From: Hygrophila difformis
Lineage: Eukaryota > Streptophyta > Magnoliopsida > Lamiales > Acanthaceae
Assembly (NCBI GenBank): GCA_030278955.1
Contig: JAOANR010000005.1
Span: forward strand, 5,561,431 to 5,625,430
Length of the DNA stretch: 64,000 nt
Direction of reading: 5' to 3'
The notes under the pieces were generated by a model. The model had not been told where the DNA came from. It made no database searches and saw nothing but the letters and a program-made list of their open reading frames with translations. A program made the translations under genes and the position numbers. The first letter of the stretch is position 1, and each line of letters begins with the position of its first letter. Of the stretch, positions 53,973 through 64,000 are shown piece after piece.

Positions 53973-55390
53973 TCCTGCACCATTGATCCGTTAGATATGC
54001 CGAAAATAGAAATTTCCTGCAAAACACATACTCGTAGAAGAAAAAAGCTACATAATACTACCGATTGACGAAGAATTTTCGGATTTTGGTTCTTTCGAAT
54101 TACAATTAGGGATGACAATGGATCGGAGATGAATTCGGAGAAGCCTAAATCCACCTCCACCCATCAATCAATGTTATATTAATCATCCAACCCACCCATC
54201 ATCCATCTAAAATTCAATCCGAATTCAATCCACCCATCAACCACGGGTGAAATGGTTGGATTTGGTGGTTAGTCGATTTAAAACTTGATAAACGATGCAA
54301 GAATTTATATTCAAAATAAATTCATGTTTGAACATCATAAAGTCTATTAATCTTTTACAAATCCCCCACTAAAATTTCAACAAGCAAACAATTATCATGT
54401 GAAGGAAAGTGTAAAGAGCAAAAAAGATATTGAATTTTTTTTCTCACTATCATTCATTCCATGCCAATTTGCAAGTCAAACATCAAACCCTTCCCCATCC
54501 TCAATGAAGAATACATATACAAACAGTTATATTAGCCGAGAAAAAAATTAAAAGAAAAAAGAGCTATAAAAGCAAAATAGATTAATTGATTATGAATTAA
54601 TATCATCAACTTCAACTCCTAAATCAACATCTTCCAAGATAGTTACATAAGCTAGTGCATTATCAAAGCAAGAATCTAACAAGTATTATGTTAGAAACAT
54701 ATAAATTATTGTATCTAGAATTATAAATTAATAGCACTAAATAATGTAAATTAAACAACAAAAATATTTGGGAGAGGCGAACGATTTCAATTCTCAATTT
54801 TCAAAAGGGGATCGAGGGATTTTGAATTTCTAATGCAATCTAGGATTTAACTTTTTATTAGTTTTTAATATTGTCTATTTTATTTTATATATATATAAAT
54901 ATAATAGATTATTTAATGTGAAATATTTATATTTATATCTATTTCTATTATCTATTATATACTATAAACGGGAGAGCCTAATCTGGCACTATCTTCCAAT
55001 TGAATTTTCAACCATTGGATCATAAATTCAATTTTGTATCCTAGCCGTTGATTTCTTAATGGATTTTATATTTCTTCTCCTCGTTCTTTTCCTCATTCTC
55101 TCATCTCATCTCTTTTCGTATTTCCTCAGCCCTAATTCATCTCCCTGCGCACTGCCCACTCGCAATTTCTTCCGCCATCGTTCATCCCCAATCGCTTGTA
55201 TAGCTTGTCCGAGTGGGGGTTTTCCCGTGAAAGTGCCGACCTTGTCGCCGGCATTCGTCTGCCACCGATTCAATCGCGAACACACCATACGTGGAGAGGA
55301 GGGACAGCAGCGAAGGAACCGAGTGCCGTCAATCTTTTTTGGGTTTTGATTTTGAGCTGGATTTAGCTTCATCTCCATCGATCTTTTTAG
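53973..55390. other. AT-rich spacer; possible first exon of the AKRP-like gene
   Basis: 53973-54160 could be the 5' UTR of the spastin-like exon. 54160-55000 is AT-rich and non-coding. A plus frame at 55059-55349 starts with a hydrophobic stretch and might be a transit-peptide exon of the next gene, but the family N-terminus is too variable for me to confirm this. Confidence 0.4.
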
Positions 55391-58300
55391 GGTTCCTCTC
55401 ACGCGTCCGGCGATAGCGCCTCCGTCCGTGAGGCACTTGCCGCTCCCTTCCTCCTGTTCGACAGCCGCACGCCTCCGTTCCGCCGCTGGTTTGTGGATGG
55501 AGAGGGGACTGGAGGTAGAGTGGCGCCAAGGAATCCGAGGTTGGCTGTGTATGGTGGAGGGTTGGAGGATATCTCGGCCCTTTTCAGTAGTGGGAACTAT
55601 GATCCTGATGCTGCAAAAAAACCTCAAGGTATGCTCTCATCAGTTTTGTTAGATTTACTGTTTCTCGTGTACTGATGAATTGGTTCTTTTTCTTTCCCTA
55701 TTTTAGCCTAATTAGCATTGGAATGTGTTTATGCTTTACTCTGAGTTCTTGTTTTTTCTTGTGTTGGCATCTGTTATATTTTACAATTGAGAAGAAAATG
55801 GCCGTATGAGTCATTGCTTGATGCTCTTCATTATGTGGTTAATGAGTATTGTTGATCATTGTTCCACAAAGTAACACCTAATTCACTCACCTTTTTGCTG
55901 TGAATTGCATGGCAAGCAAAATAAGTACTGTTCTTGAACTGCATTAGCAGCATTGACATTTATTTGCATTTCTCAAGTAAGAAGTGTTGCCCGCCCTAAA
56001 TGCAGGCGTGGAAGGGAAGTATATGCGAGTTTCCATTTTAGCTGATTGTTTTTTGTTGTTACTGATGGATATGTTTCTCTCCATTACTGGGTTCTAACCT
56101 TCTATGGCCTTTGGATTTTCTTCTTCATTAGGCACTCGTAGGTTATTCTCAAAAGGAGAAAGGACATTGTCGAATAGTAGGATTCCTGATCTTGCTGTTT
56201 CCATGTCGGTCAGTATCTTCACTTCATTGTGGATATCTTTTTCATTTGCTTTAGCTGATGTGATTCCTTATGTATGTCTTGTCTTTATTGGCATCATCAT
56301 AAGGAAGTATATTTGCACTTCCACATTGATTATGTACGTCTTGTCCTTTATTGGCATCTAACAGCCAGCTGTCCTGCTATTTCGTTTGTTCCATTTACCC
56401 TTTTCTTCTCAGTTGGATAATGTACACTAATTTAAGGACTCAAAAACTATATCAGGGAAAATGGCATCCTCTGCATAGCCTCGTCGCCTCTGGGGAATTC
56501 TTCCTCGTGAATTCTTTGTTAAAGCACGGTGTGGATATCAATGCCCCTGACAAGGTGAGCTGGATCAACTGCCTGTTAGACTTTATTTTCATGATGTGTG
56601 GAACCAAAGTATCAATAGCTCTCTTAAAGTTAGCTTCTGAATTCTGATCCTGAACTGGTGTATTTCCTCTGGTGCTATTGATTTCTTTGAACTGATTCTG
56701 TATAGTTGTATTCTCTGTCTTTTTTTCTCCTGCAGAATGGATTGACAGGAACCCACAGAGCAATACTTGGCAAAAAGCAGGCTGTATTCAACTTTCTTTT
56801 GAGAGAATCGGCAAATCCTTTTGTTTGCGACCAAGTAAGCCAAAATGAACCTTTTGTTTGTCATAACCTTCACAGTGAGAAAAAAGATGGAAACATGAAA
56901 AATAGCTGGTTATGAAAATTCGTTGTAGAATTTTGCGCTATATTCATATTGGGACGATTAGTGTGCGGAATTGTGAAGGATCAGCCTTTGCTACAGTTTT
57001 TTTCAAAAGGTGTACATATAAATTCAACTACCAACACTTCTATGCCTGAAGATGCCCTATTGCTTAATATACGTATGTGTATATATATATATATATATAT
57101 ACATATGAATGGCTAATGACCAGACCTCCTACCACACCTAATTCCAAACCTGCCTCCTTCCTTACCTATGTCCTCTATCCAACTCGACCCCCCTTCTCTT
57201 TTTTTCTCCATCTCCACTCCCTCACCTCTGTAATTTGCCAGTACTGAATATCTAGGAGCCTAATGGCATCCTTATTAAAGTATTATGTACTCTATGTAGT
57301 TTACTGCTGTAGTAGGTTTGGGTACAAAGAATTTCGATTACAAAATATATTATTAGAGTTTCATTTTTCCATTTGATTCCCCTTTTTGAAATTTTGTATC
57401 TGTAGCCTGATCTCACACTTTAAGTTGGAGTGGATTTTTCATTAATGATATATATCCAATTCTTCCATATCTTTATCATTTAAGGTCGTCTCCCACACCT
57501 TTATTTTATTTTTACTTTTTTACATAAGTAGATATCGATTTACACATTTTAAGGTAAAATTATTTATTTTTTTAATTGTTACCCCTTTTCTTTATCATTG
57601 CAACGCCATTTACGAAACATCACATAATAGTAAAAATAATAAATTCAATAAGATTATTTCCATAATCATGTATGAATTCTTAATTTTACATGGAGTAATT
57701 ATGTTTAGGAAATACCAAATGATTAATTAAGATTTTTATGATACCCTATCATACTTACAATTGTTTGCAATCCAATATTTATTTACCTATTTTACTTATT
57801 TCAAGATTACTTCAATAATTTTGTAAGACAGATTGGGTATAGCTTTACTGCTGTTCACTATGTATCTATGCATCTGTCTACCACTGGTGGTAGAGTGGTG
57901 GAGCTGGTTGTTATGAAAAGTATATTTATCTATCTAACTAGCCATTTTCCATTTATTACAATGAAAGATAAAATCTAGAGTATAAAGCATGGGATTGGGG
58001 AATCTTTGTGTGGGTTTGTGAGGTGTTTGAAAAGAAATTTGGGTTCAGGCACTGTGGGGAAGGGAAGACAGCTAAGTCCCTCCTGGGGAGACTAGAGAGA
58101 TATAGAGAAGAGCGAAAGAAGGAGAGGGAGTGGGAAGCTGAATAGACCGAAATACCGTTGCCTACGTAGGGAATTAGGTACCAAAGTGATGATTTTGGTC
58201 ACTTGGGATATATCTTTGCCTACATAACCGAATAAGGCCACTTTACAGTCGGGTGTCTATTTTTTTGTTTTCTTTCAAAAATTGATAATATTAGGTGCAT

Positions 58301-59017
58301 TTTTAGATCAAAAAAAAGTTTTTTTATAGTTGGGGTTATTTTTTTGGAAATTGCTTTTATTTATATCCTTTTCGGAAATTTGTAATGCAATTTGAACAAT
58401 TTTCGTGTAGAATTGCATATGGCTGGAACTTTGTCTTTGAACTGTTGCGGTGTAGAAATTTAACAATGGTCAGATGCAAACTAAACAATAAGGGTGGATT
58501 TTTTTTTTTTTTTTGGAGGAGCCATTGAATAAGGGTGGATTTGCATTAATAATATTTGCTCTGATTCTCTCTTTATTACATATAAATGAATTCTTTAGTT
58601 CCTTTTGGGCTGAAATATTTTAACTCCTTTGTGCTATAAAAGAAATTTGTGTTTTCTTATGTGATATTATGTTGCTATACCTCCTTTCGACTTTACATAC
58701 ATATTTTTCCCTGCAACAGGATGGAGCTACCTTGATGCATTATGCTGTATTGGCAGCTTCAAGTCAGATGATAAAAATTCTTTTACAATGTAGATATAAA
58801 CCGTCAAGACAAAGTAAGCTTGAAAATGGACAGTGATCTGCACATTTTTTTCTCATTTATCCAGGAACTAAGATTGATTTAGCTTCATGTCTTTCAACAT
58901 ATAGGATGGGTGGACAGCACTACATCTGGCTGTGCAATCACGAAGAACAGACATAGTTAGGCTTTTGTTGATGCACTGTAACCATAAAAATTTGATCTTA
59001 GAGAAGTCGACAGGAAA
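55391..59017 (+). pseudogene. AKRP-like chloroplast ankyrin-repeat protein, broken
   Basis: AKRP (partner of EMB506) is a plastid ankyrin protein needed for embryo and chloroplast development. Exons by splice signals: 55391-55628 (GGLEDISALFSSGNYDPDAA); 56132-56208 (RRLFSKGERTLSNSRIPDL); 56456-56554 ([20 protein letters not shown]); 56736-56834 ([20 protein letters not shown]); about 58720-58813 (GATLMHYAVLAASSQMIKIL); 58905-59017 (GWTALHLAVQSRRTDIVRLL). Exons 3 and 4 are exactly 99 nt, one 33-residue ankyrin repeat each. Exon 5 is about 94 nt: a 5-nt loss in the Tyr-Asn of the repeat shifts the frame, after which VDINRQDK is readable in another frame. The last exon is missing. Introns are large, about 1.9 kb before exon 5. 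Confidence 0.82.
57068..57103. repeat. (TA)n-rich microsatellite
   Basis: A tatata run lies within a large intron of the AKRP-like pseudogene. Confidence 0.85.
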
Positions 59018-60024
59018 GTGTGTTTATTAATGAAAATTCCCTGAATCAATTTCCAATTTATTTTTGGTCACCAGTGGCTTGTATTCAGTTGTTGATTTCT
59101 ATTATATGTTTACCACAACTATTGAAAGTTTAATTGTTTTGAATTTGCTTCGTTGTCTGATTCTTATAGGCTTGGAATCGTAGTAGAGCTCCTTATATTT
59201 GCCTCCCAATTCCGTCGTTCCTGCAGGTTTTGGAAACTTCCTCCACAGGATGGTGCAAGTACCACGTTTACACCAGCAGAAAGTACCAGATTTAGGAGGT
59301 ACAATGGTGCGTGGCATTAATAAATTGTTGTATTTATGAAAGAAGTTCGGTTTACACACAAATACCACAAAAAGAAGTTCTGCTGGGAGCACACTCAAAA
59401 AAACTCCCAGCAGCCCAACTTCTTCCACAGGATGGTACAAGTACCACGTTTACATACCAGATATAGCATTAATTATCGGTATTTTGATTACATTCTGCTG
59501 GTGGTATATTTGCCTACCTATATTTTAATACTGCTGGTAAGCAATTTACATCCTCGAGTCATGTTTATAAACCACTGTTACTCGGCTCGTTTTTAGTTGT
59601 GTCGTTGGGGCCGAACTTTTTTGAGATTTATTGTTTCTCTTCTGAATCGGCTTGGTGTTTTAATTTGAGTTGTTTGTGTGATTTTTTGGTTTCTGGTTTA
59701 TCGTTTCATTGTTTGATGCGTGACAGTGGATTTATTTTATTTTATTTTATTTTTCAGCCGCTAAAGTGGTGGGGATTAAAGGAATAACATTCTTTAGGAG
59801 GATCTGACATTTGTATTCTACTGCAAAGCATGACTGAGACTACGTGGGAAGCTGATAAAATGTGAGCCCCTTTTCTATTTTCCCTTTTTCCTTTTCTTTT
59901 ATTTTCTTGCATTAGTTATTTCTTCTGCCCCTTTCAGTGCTATAGTGTTTTCAAGCTCTTCATGTTTAATTGCATTATTTTAGTGATTACTGTTTCTTTT
60001 TATTTTATTCTATGTTTTCAACTT
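59018..60024. other. Spacer with short duplicated fragments
   Basis: A segment around caggatggt-caagtaccacg occurs twice (about 59237-59265 and 59428-59452), and both copies are flanked by ccagcag-type bases, which suggests local rearrangement. I see no coding exon here. Confidence 0.5.
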
Positions 60025-60404
60025 CACGGTCAAGTGATCATCGGGACTCTGATTTTACAGGTGTCTTAACTATTGATTCATGTTTCACGTTGTGACCCTT
60101 TCGTTACTTTTATGGAATTTATCTGGTTTATGATATAAGAATTGATTATAGATTGCAACATAGAAAGTAAACATTTCCATCCAAAGGCATTCTTACGAGT
60201 TCTTTTTGACATTTTCTTGTCTTCTTATAATTAGGCATATCTTGCCTTGAGCTCTTGATTTATATGTTCTAGATCTTATTTTTTAAAAAATTAGCTTTAA
60301 ATCTTTTTTTTTCAGGACTGTGTTGTCGGATTATTATTTGCGCTGCTTCCAGTGCTGGGTGGTACATCTGGGGTTGTGCAGGGTATAATATCCATGACCA
60401 AATG
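60025..60404 (+). pseudogene. Two exons of a KEA-type K+/H+ antiporter gene (partial)
   Basis: The first piece (about 60025-60060) reads HGQVIIGTLILQ and ends in a clean donor (cag|gtgtct). The second (60316-60404) reads DCVVGLLFALLPVLGGTSGV and continues GIISMTK to a gtaagt donor. Together they match the conserved transmembrane region of plant KEA4/5/6 potassium efflux antiporters. The acceptor before the first piece is not evident. The upstream exons (GMSLSSTAVV region) are not found, and the following exon is replaced by the Athila element from 60562. It is a gene fragment or a gene cut by the insertion whose 3' part may lie beyond the window. Confidence 0.72.
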
Positions 60405-60561
60405 GTAAGTACAATATGTCCGTTCTACTGGTTGAAATCACCCTTTTGACAAGATTTAGCATGCTTATAGATAATTCAAAAGAAAGATTTGTAATTCAGT
60501 TGAACGAAAGATGAGGATGATAGTATTTGGTATTCAGTCACGCAAAAACTGGTAGATCTCC

Positions 60562-61994
60562 TGATAATGTGAATTTGTGCTTGATAATGATATATATTTT
60601 GGATGATTTTATGGTGGTTTTGGTACCTCTTTACTCTTGTTGTGTTTGTTTTGTTGTTTGTAGGAAAATGGCATGGCAATGGAAAATTTTGAGCAAAGTG
60701 GAAAAGAAAGAAATAGACATGCAACCATGACTTCCCTAGTCATGGCCATGACTAGGTAGAAGACCCAAGTCCATGTGCCCAAGCCATTACATAATTAAAG
60801 ATAGGGATCATGCACAAGAGTAGGAGAAGAAAGAGAAGAAAAAGAAAGGGACCATGCACAAAAATAGGAGAAGAAAAAAGAAGAAGAAAACAAAAGAAAG
60901 AAAGGGACATTTCAACTAAAAAGAAGAAGAGAACAAAGATTGAAAGGGACATTTGAACTAAAAGGCAAGAATAAAAAGAGAAGAAGAAAGAAGAAGAGGG
61001 AGGACGGTAGGAAACAAGAAAAGGAAAGAAAGAAGAAAAGAAAGAGAGGAGGAAGAAAGAAGAAGAAGAAGAAAGAAGGAGAGGAGGCCAAATCAAGTTC
61101 TCATCTTTCATATTCACAATTTGGTTGTATCTCTTCTTTACTTTTATTTTCTCTTCTATGGATTTAGAGTAGTTTTTCATTTTCTCTAGTTTAAAGATTT
61201 GATTAAGAATGGCTTTGGAATTTGTGAGATGATGTAATGTGTGAACTATGAAACTTGATGTTTGTTGATATTTATGCAATTCCTATATTTAGGGTTGATG
61301 ATTATTAATTTGGATGAATGTTTTTGGATCCAAATGTTTGTCTAGATTAATAGTTGAATGCCAATTTAATTTGGGTATCCGTAATTGTACTTGAATTGAA
61401 TAGGTGGCAACCGGGTTGATTAGTTCCTTCCCGGGGAATTGTGTAATCAAATTGGAAATTACTCCGCGTAGGTAGTAATTGGTTTGAATCGGGCTTTTCT
61501 AAATTCTAATGCAATTGAACAATATTTTCTATGGGCGTACCTAGAAATGTTGATTTGATTAGGGATAATTAACGGGCGTACCTTAATTGTCTAATCTGTA
61601 AGGAAAAGTTGGTTGTCTAAGCGGACCTGACAACTATAACCGGTTTATTAACTTGTATCATGTTTATGCATCAATGATCTATTCCAATTGCCATTCCAAA
61701 TCATTCTTTGAACTAGAGGCTTTTAATTCCATAAGTTAAAATCCAATATTTTTAATCTTGTGCTCTTGAACTCATCTTGGTATTTACTTGCTTGTGTATT
61801 TCTTTATTTTCTTAATTTTAATATCATAATCTTGTGACAATGCTAAAACCCCCCTTTATAACTATTGTATATATTATGAAAATGTTGCAATCCAATCCCT
61901 GAGGACTCGACCCTTGTCACTGCTATACTATATCTATTTTGTACTTGGTGACATTGGAATCAATTTAATTTTGCAGCTACACGACAAGCTGTCA
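60562..61994 (+). repeat. 5' LTR of the Athila element (about 1433 bp)
   Basis: It starts TGATAATGTGAATTTG and ends CGACAAGCTGTCA. It matches the solo LTR at 13480-14850 along its length (shared block gtatccgtaattgtacttga). Confidence 0.92.
60800..61092 (+). repeat. Purine-rich low-complexity tract in the Athila LTR
   Basis: Almost pure A/G with internal repeats of agaagaaaagaaa and two copies each of gggaccatgcacaa(a) and gggacattt-aactaaaa. The minus-strand Ser/Phe-rich frame across it is a by-product. Confidence 0.8.
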
Positions 61995-61999
61995 AATTT

Positions 62000-62016
62000 T
62001 GGCGCCGTTGCCGGGG
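62000..62016 (+). other. Primer binding site, tRNA-Asp
   Basis: TGGCGCCGTTGCCGGGG is the exact complement of the 3' end of plant tRNA-Asp (GUC), which ends CCCCGGCAACGGCGCCA. It lies five bases after the LTR, the usual Athila arrangement. Confidence 0.92.
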
Positions 62017-62089
62017 ATTGGCGTTCAACAAAAAAAAAAATTTGTGATATTTTTTATCTTTTTAGTTTTAATTGGTATTTTCCTTGTTT

Positions 62090-64000
62090 ATGCCTCGTTC
62101 TTCTCGTACAGGTGAGTTGATATTTGATCCAGAGATTGAGAAGACAGCTCGTAGATTGACAAGGGAAGCCAAGTTAAGAAAAAAATCTAAAGTTTCTACA
62201 TCAACTTCTGGTTTGTCATTGGCTACAGAGCTGGACACTTCTAGTTCCAGTAGTGAAGGAAGTGATACAGAACCTTTAGAAGAAAAAAACATTGTCATGG
62301 CTGAAGATAACCGCACATTGAGGGAGTTGGCTGCTCCTGACTTAACACAGCAGCCTTTATGCATTACATTTCCTACAATTGATGATGAAACTCCCTTTGA
62401 GTTAAAATCTGGATTGATCCATTTGTTGCCTGAATTTAATGGTCTTGCAGGTGAAGAGCCTCACAAGCATCTCCAGGAATTTGATGTAGTATGTTCAAGC
62501 ATGAAGCCCCCTGGAGTAACAGATGAACAAATCAAATTGAGGGCATTTCCATTTTCATTGAAGGGAAGTGCAAAAGATTGGCTCTATTATCTCCCAGCAG
62601 GTAGCATTACAACTTGGACAGACATGAAAAGAAAATTCTTGGAGAAGTATTTCCCAGCCTCAAGAGCTGCAAATTTGAGGAAGGAAATATGTGGCATCAA
62701 ACAACAATCAGGTGAAACGCTCCATGAATACTGGGAGCGGTTTAACAGGCTTATAATTAAATGTCCTCAACATCAAATCCCACCCCAATTGTTAATTCAA
62801 TACTTCTATGATGGTTTGTTGTTGATGGACAGAAACATTATTGATGCTGCAAGTGGAGGAGCTTTAGTGAATAAGACTCCAACACAAGCCTGGGAGTTGA
62901 TTGATCGAATGGCAGAGAATACTCAACAGTTTGGCACAAGGGATGCAATGCCAAATAATATGCCAAGTGGTGATTCTTCAATGAAAACAATGCAACAACA
63001 ACTTTCAGAGTTGACAAGCTTTGTTCGAAAAATGGCCACAGGAAGTATAAAGCCAACTGTCCAGGTGAAGGCATGTGGTATTTGTACAAGTCCAGAACAT
63101 CAAACTGATGCATGCCCAACTCTCCAAGAAGATGCACCGGTGGATGTGAATGCACTTGAATATTCCAACAGACGTCCACAATATAATCCCTATTCCAATA
63201 CCTACAATCCAGGTTGGAGAGACCATCCAAATCTTCGATATGGCAATCAACATCAACAACAAAATCATCCATCTTCAGCACCACAACAAGTGCACCCTCC
63301 TCGTCAATATGAAAGACAACCACCTCAAGCTACAACAAGTTCAAGTCCATCTTTGGAAGAATTGGTTAAATCCATGGCCACATCAACTTTGCAATTTCAA
63401 CAAGACACGAAGGCAAGTATTGAAAAATTGCAAAGCCAAATTAATCAAGTGTCTGAGGAAGTTAGGCAAATTCGAGAGAAAGGAAAGTGGCCAGCTCAAC
63501 CCGAGCCAAACCCAAAGAACGTGAGTGCCATGATCTTGAGGAGTGGAAAGGAAGTTCAAGGTCCACCTCCAATTTCAAAGGAGCAAAATGAAGAACAAAT
63601 TGAGAAGGAGATTGAAAAGGAGGCAGAAACTTCTAACAAGGTAAATTCTAATTCAATTCCTTCATATCAAACTAAAGTACCTCCTTTTCCTGACAGGTTA
63701 AAGAAACCCCCAAAGGTTGACAAAAGGAAAGAGATGCTTGAAATCTTCAAAAAAGTTGAGTTGAACATTCCACTTTTGGAAGCTATAAATCAAATCCCCA
63801 AGTATGCAAAATTCTTGAAGGAATTGTGTGCCAACAAAAAGAAACTTCGGGGAGATGAGCACATAATAGCAGGTGAGAGTGTCTCTGCAGTCATAAAAAG
63901 AAAGATCCCACCTAAAACAGGTGATCCGGGTATGTTTTCAATTCCTTGCAAAATTGGAACAAAAGAGGTGAGCAAAGCCATGTTAGATTTAGGTGCTGCG
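62090..64000 (+). CDS. gag: Athila gag-protease polyprotein (partial, open at the window end)
   Basis: It starts at ATG 62090 (MPRSSRTGELIFDPEIEK) and stays open for 637 codons to the last base. After a Ser-rich N-terminus comes an Athila-type gag: LLPEFNGLAGEEPHKHLQEF, DWLYYLPAGSITTW, KFLEKYFPASRA, YFYDGLLLMDRNIIDAASGG and MAENTQQFGTR (about residues 100-280). A CX2C-like motif (CGICTSPEHQTDAC) takes the place of the zinc knuckle near residue 325. A Gln-rich region, a coiled coil (~440-465) and the protease start follow: FSIPCKIGTKEVSKAMLDLG. The active site here is Asp-Leu-Gly-Ala, usual for Athila rather than DSG/DTG. No stop or frameshift is visible, so the copy is young or still active. 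RT and the rest lie beyond the window. Confidence 0.92.
   Translation, partial: MPRSSRTGELIFDPEIEKTARRLTREAKLRKKSKVSTSTSGLSLATELDTSSSSSEGSDTEPLEEKNIVMAEDNRTLRELAAPDLTQQPLCITFPTIDDETPFELKSGLIHLLPEFNGLAGEEPHKHLQEFDVVCSSMKPPGVTDEQIKLRAFPFSLKGSAKDWLYYLPAGSITTWTDMKRKFLEKYFPASRAANLRKEICGIKQQSGETLHEYWERFNRLIIKCPQHQIPPQLLIQYFYDGLLLMDRNIIDAASGGALVNKTPTQAWELIDRMAENTQQFGTRDAMPNNMPSGDSSMKTMQQQLSELTSFVRKMATGSIKPTVQVKACGICTSPEHQTDACPTLQEDAPVDVNALEYSNRRPQYNPYSNTYNPGWRDHPNLRYGNQHQQQNHPSSAPQQVHPPRQYERQPPQATTSSSPSLEELVKSMATSTLQFQQDTKASIEKLQSQINQVSEEVRQIREKGKWPAQPEPNPKNVSAMILRSGKEVQGPPPISKEQNEEQIEKEIEKEAETSNKVNSNSIPSYQTKVPPFPDRLKKPPKVDKRKEMLEIFKKVELNIPLLEAINQIPKYAKFLKELCANKKKLRGDEHIIAGESVSAVIKRKIPPKTGDPGMFSIPCKIGTKEVSKAMLDLGAA

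Larger units (their letters stand above)
60562..64000 (+). mobile_element. Athila-lineage Ty3/gypsy retrotransposon, 5' part
   Basis: The 5' LTR (60562-61994), tRNA-Asp primer site (62000-62016) and gag-protease frame from 62090 continue past the window end. Family identity comes from the Athila gag signature and the primer site. It is inserted next to the KEA exon at 60404. The probable TSD is the five bases before 60562 (tctcc), but the other side is not visible. Confidence 0.92.

Noticed and set aside
55106..55627. 173-codon minus-strand frame over the AKRP-like first exons
   Set aside because: The plus strand carries spliceable exons that match the family; the minus frame has no domain.
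58000..58330. Possible MITE or exon in the large AKRP-like intron
   Set aside because: No inverted ends, TSD or coding signal could be found by eye.
60752..61279. 175-codon Ser/Phe/Leu-rich minus-strand frame resembling a membrane protein
   Set aside because: It is the complement of the purine tract in the Athila LTR; low complexity gives long stop-free stretches.
63150..63524. Plus and minus frames inside 62838-63524 as separate genes
   Set aside because: They are out-of-frame shadows of the 637-codon Athila gag frame.

Overview
This is a repeat-dense stretch of a flowering-plant nuclear genome, most likely a eudicot. Plant-only retrotransposon lineages (Tat, Athila, Tork-like copia, a gag-only terminal-repeat element), a CACTA element, MULEs and MITEs fill most of it. 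Between them lie short intron-containing fragments of plant genes: CYP704-type P450, spastin-like ATPase, AKRP-like chloroplast ankyrin protein and a KEA-type K+ antiporter. There are no operons, rRNA genes or convincing tRNA genes. Every host gene piece appears broken or incomplete. I found no intact cellular pathway.

Layout. (1) 1-13191: 3' part of a Tat-lineage element (A) with an antisense plant-mobile-domain (PMD) gene. A complete 8.5 kb gag-only element (2641-11182, TSD attgc) splits it. (2) 13480-14850: Athila-type solo LTR (TSD ggtat). (3) 15021-15399: Tourist-like MITE directly upstream of CYP704 pseudogene copy 1 (15438-17795), which carries a truncated copia insert. (4) 18140-30697: full-length but decayed Tat element B with gag, protease, RT, two RNase H domains, integrase and an antisense PMD gene. 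(5) 30866-37311: CYP704 pseudogene copy 2, invaded by a MuDR-like MULE (32352-37230) whose right TIR holds a foldback element (35976-37202, 9-bp TSD). (6) 37312-40020: spacer with Stowaway and other MITEs. (7) 40021-52034: minus-strand copia (TSD cagtt), split by a CACTA element (43766-51180, TSD att). (8) 52035-60561: spacer, one spastin-like exon on minus, the AKRP-like pseudogene and two KEA exons on plus. (9) 60562-64000: 5' LTR, primer site and an uninterrupted gag-protease frame of an Athila element that runs off the window.

The nesting gives a relative history. The CYP704 locus duplicated in tandem. Copia, MULE and Tat elements then broke both copies, and later insertions (gag-only element into Tat A, foldback into the MULE, CACTA into the copia) came on top. 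The Athila element at the right edge looks youngest by frame integrity.

The most unusual structure is a 13-copy tandem array of hairpins in each 3.2 kb LTR of the gag-only element. Each hairpin resembles a tRNA T-arm / Pol III B box (4679-5130 and 10019-10470). Also notable are the antisense PMD/coiled-coil gene in two Tat elements and a MULE with convergent genes, a PB1/zinc-knuckle remnant facing a GRF zinc-finger reading frame.
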